From the NCBI GenBank assembly GCA_017436645.1, contig JAFSCR010000001.1, positions 62,001 to 126,000 of the forward strand: 64,000 nt of DNA, read 5' to 3'. The notes under the pieces were generated by a model. It had not been told where the DNA came from. It saw only the letters and a program-made list of their open reading frames with translations, and made no database searches. The stretch's first letter is position 1. Every line of letters starts with the position of its first letter. Below are positions 62,514 to 64,000 of this stretch, one piece after another. The DNA is from Clostridia bacterium. GTDB lineage: Bacteria > Bacillota > Clostridia > UMGS1883 > UMGS1540. Both the position numbers and the translations under genes were made by a program.

Positions 62514-63596
62514 ATGTTTACCACACGTCAATTTATGTTCGGCATCGCCACCTTCATAGGCGGCTCTTCTCTTTTTACTGTTTTTGTGACACAAATCACA
62601 CATCAGGATTCCTACATTGCCGCCCTTCTGGCGATACTTTTCAGTCTACTCGTAATTTCCGTATATATTCTGCTGCTCCGCCGTTTCCCGGGCTTCGGGC
62701 TTTTGGAAATTCACAAGCTTGTATATGGCAAAACGGCAGGGCGGCTCTTAAATGCGCTTTATACCCTTTTCTGCATCGGCTTTTCTGCCGTAAGTCTTCG
62801 AAACATCGGGGACTTTTTTACCGGCTTTATTATGCCCGAAACGCCCATGCTCGTAACCCTCATTCTGGTTGCCGCCACCTGTTCCCTCTTTGCTAAAAAG
62901 GGGATTGTAATCATCCTTCGGAACGCCTTTTTGTTCTTTGTTTTTATGGCATCGGCACTGCTTTTAAACTCACTTTTACTTCTTCCGAATATGGAGCTTA
63001 AAAACTTCCTTCCCGTTTTCACCCTCGGCTATGACGCCTACGTACAGGGTGCATTTGTACTCACGGCAGCACCCCTTTGCGAAGTGATTGTTTTTTTAAT
63101 TCTTCTCCCCTATGCCGAAAGGGATGCGGACGTGAAAAAAGGCCTTTTGTGGGGACTTCTACTCGGCGGTGCCTATCTGTTATGTACATTTCTCCGGGAC
63201 ATTGCCACCCTTGGCATCGCTCTTTCCTATCTGACGGAACCAACCTACGAAGCCATCCGTCTTATAAACCTCATGAACGTGTTTTCCCGTCTCGAAATCG
63301 TATTTGCATTTACCCTTATTATTATGCGCGTCTTTAAACTCAGCGTTCTGTTCTGCGCCGCCATACGGGCGGCGGAAGATACGGTGGGCAGAACGTTTAG
63401 GCGGCGGGGCCTTTTCCTTCTGTTTCTCTCTGTCGCCGTAATCCTTGCCGCCATGTATTTATTCCGCTCAGGGCTTACCCTTCCTGACTGGTTCCGAAAT
63501 ACGGGGGCATACGTCTTTTCCGTTTTTGAAATCGTCTTTCCGCTCCTAACCCTTTTTCTTTCTCTCCTTCGCCGTATAAAAAAGGAAAAAGTGTAA
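62514..63596 (+). CDS. gerAB: Spore germination permease GerAB
   Basis: B-subunit of the germinant receptor, a 360-residue APC-superfamily membrane protein with ten predicted helices. The N-terminus MFTTRQFMFGIATFIGGSSLFTV matches the GerAB family, and MASALLLNSLLLLPNMELKNFLPV near 143-166 is characteristic. It carries the ligand-binding pocket in known receptors. The ATG lies 14 bases after the gerAC stop with AAAGGAGG. No second germinant receptor is in this window. Confidence 0.93.
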   Translation: MFTTRQFMFGIATFIGGSSLFTVFVTQITHQDSYIAALLAILFSLLVISVYILLLRRFPGFGLLEIHKLVYGKTAGRLLNALYTLFCIGFSAVSLRNIGDFFTGFIMPETPMLVTLILVAATCSLFAKKGIVIILRNAFLFFVFMASALLLNSLLLLPNMELKNFLPVFTLGYDAYVQGAFVLTAAPLCEVIVFLILLPYAERDADVKKGLLWGLLLGGAYLLCTFLRDIATLGIALSYLTEPTYEAIRLINLMNVFSRLEIVFAFTLIIMRVFKLSVLFCAAIRAAEDTVGRTFRRRGLFLLFLSVAVILAAMYLFRSGLTLPDWFRNTGAYVFSVFEIVFPLLTLFLSLLRRIKKEKV

Positions 63597-63603
63597 TATT
63601 TTG

Positions 63604-63632
63604 TTGTCTTTTTTTCTTCTTTATGCTATACT
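63604..63632 (+). promoter_or_regulatory. Predicted promoter of the nitroreductase gene
   Basis: TTGTCT (63604-63609), a 17-base spacer and TATACT (63627-63632), 23 bases before the start codon. The spacer is very pyrimidine-rich. Confidence 0.6.
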
Positions 63633-63655
63633 TTTAAAAAAGGAGGTTTTTAAAA

Positions 63656-64000
63656 ATGGAAAATTTATTAAAGCTTATAGAAACGCGGGAAAGCTGTCGT
63701 AATTTTGACACCCGCCCTGTAGATAAAGCCCTCTTATGCCGTATGGTGGAGGCGGCACGCCTCTCCCCGTCGGCCTGTAACTCTCAGCCGTGGCGGTTTA
63801 CCGTAGTTTCGGGCGAAAAACGTGCGGCACTGGCACAATGTACCCAAGGATTAGGCATGAACAAATTTACGAATGACGCCCCTGCTTTTATTGTCATTTC
63901 CGAAGAAAAGGCTACGCTTATGGCAAAGATTGCAGGTTCTGTGAAGGACCAACATTATGCCCCCATCGACATCGGTCTTACCACCGCCCACCTGTGCCTT
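63656..64000 (+). CDS. Nitroreductase family protein, N-terminal part (cut by window end)
   Basis: The first 115 residues of an FMN-dependent nitroreductase. ETRESCRNFDTRPVDK near 9-24 contains the FMN-binding Arg/Ser positions, and EAARLSPSACNSQPWRF near 34-50 is the family's signature. It continues to TDAP-like and DIGLTTAHLCL segments, where the window ends. AAAAAGGAGG precedes the ATG at 63656. Substrates of the family range from nitroaromatics to flavin-linked metabolites; none can be assigned. Confidence 0.92.
   Translation, partial: MENLLKLIETRESCRNFDTRPVDKALLCRMVEAARLSPSACNSQPWRFTVVSGEKRAALAQCTQGLGMNKFTNDAPAFIVISEEKATLMAKIAGSVKDQHYAPIDIGLTTAHLCL

Overview
The window is a chromosomal segment of an anaerobic, endospore-forming Firmicute, most likely an uncultured member of class Clostridia. 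The support is a spoIIAA-spoIIAB-sigF operon, sigH, spoIIM next to a XerD-type gene and a dacF-type carboxypeptidase, a gerA-type germination operon, a trimeric NADH-linked [FeFe] hydrogenase, DnaD and a DnaC-like loader, a T-box in front of pheST, and RNase P RNA. Coding density is high, base composition is close to half GC by eye, and TTG or GTG starts are common. No rRNA operon, prophage, insertion sequence transposase or CRISPR array is visible.

Layout. 1-4.0 kb (+): end of prs, a diacylglycerol-kinase-like gene, a U32 protein and a YgjV-like membrane protein. 4.0-14.2 kb (-): DUF4364, DnaC-like and DnaD genes, an ABC exporter, an oxidoreductase, an SGNH esterase, a HAD phosphatase, DUF6320 with an acyltransferase-like partner, and a phosphoribosyltransferase. 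14.1-18.9 kb (-): pheT, pheS with a Phe T-box leader, and recA. 19.0-22.6 kb (+): the glycolytic block pgk-tpiA-gpmI. 22.7-28.7 kb (-): hydA-hydB-hydC, a LysR regulator and a nucleotidyltransferase. 28.8-32.4 kb (+): proC, spoIIM, a XerD-like gene and dacF. 32.5-33.6 kb (-): an amidase and a VanW lipoprotein. 33.7-41.3 kb (+): cysS-mrnC, a split transketolase, pcrA and mgtE. 41.6-44.5 kb (-): an ASKHA-fold ATPase and a phosphodiester glycosidase. 44.9-46.8 kb (+): the spoIIA operon and rnpB. 46.9-58.1 kb (-): an AraC regulator, hemolysin III, dnaE, a family 3 glycosidase, a zinc-ribbon protein, tRNA-Gly, sigH, a second U32 protein, gap, a cyclophilin and an LCP protein. 58.2-59.4 kb: an AT-rich accessory cassette. 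59.4-59.6 kb (-): tRNA-Tyr and tRNA-Thr. 59.8-63.6 kb (+): gerAA-gerAC-gerAB, then a nitroreductase cut by the window end.

The least explained parts are two arrays of short hairpins joined by constant A/T-rich 7-base linkers. One (about 41.33-41.49 kb, linker GTTATAT) lies between two convergent genes and is bracketed by an inverted repeat that looks like the two arms of one split transcription terminator. The other (about 59.23-59.40 kb, linker ATGAAAT) lies beside an S23-type four-helix-bundle protein gene and a GNAT gene, and the whole 1.2-kb block is bracketed by inverted copies of the neighbouring tRNA terminator. They share a grammar but not a sequence, and both sit at intrinsic terminators. 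They are the best candidates for an undescribed element here.

Other points worth following are an unidentified leader of mgtE with a small upstream ORF and a terminator that holds the ribosome binding site, a XerD-type recombinase lacking two catalytic residues, a cluster of DnaA boxes upstream of a sigma-H-like promoter at spoIIA, and a degenerate tRNA-like sequence beside tRNA-Gly.
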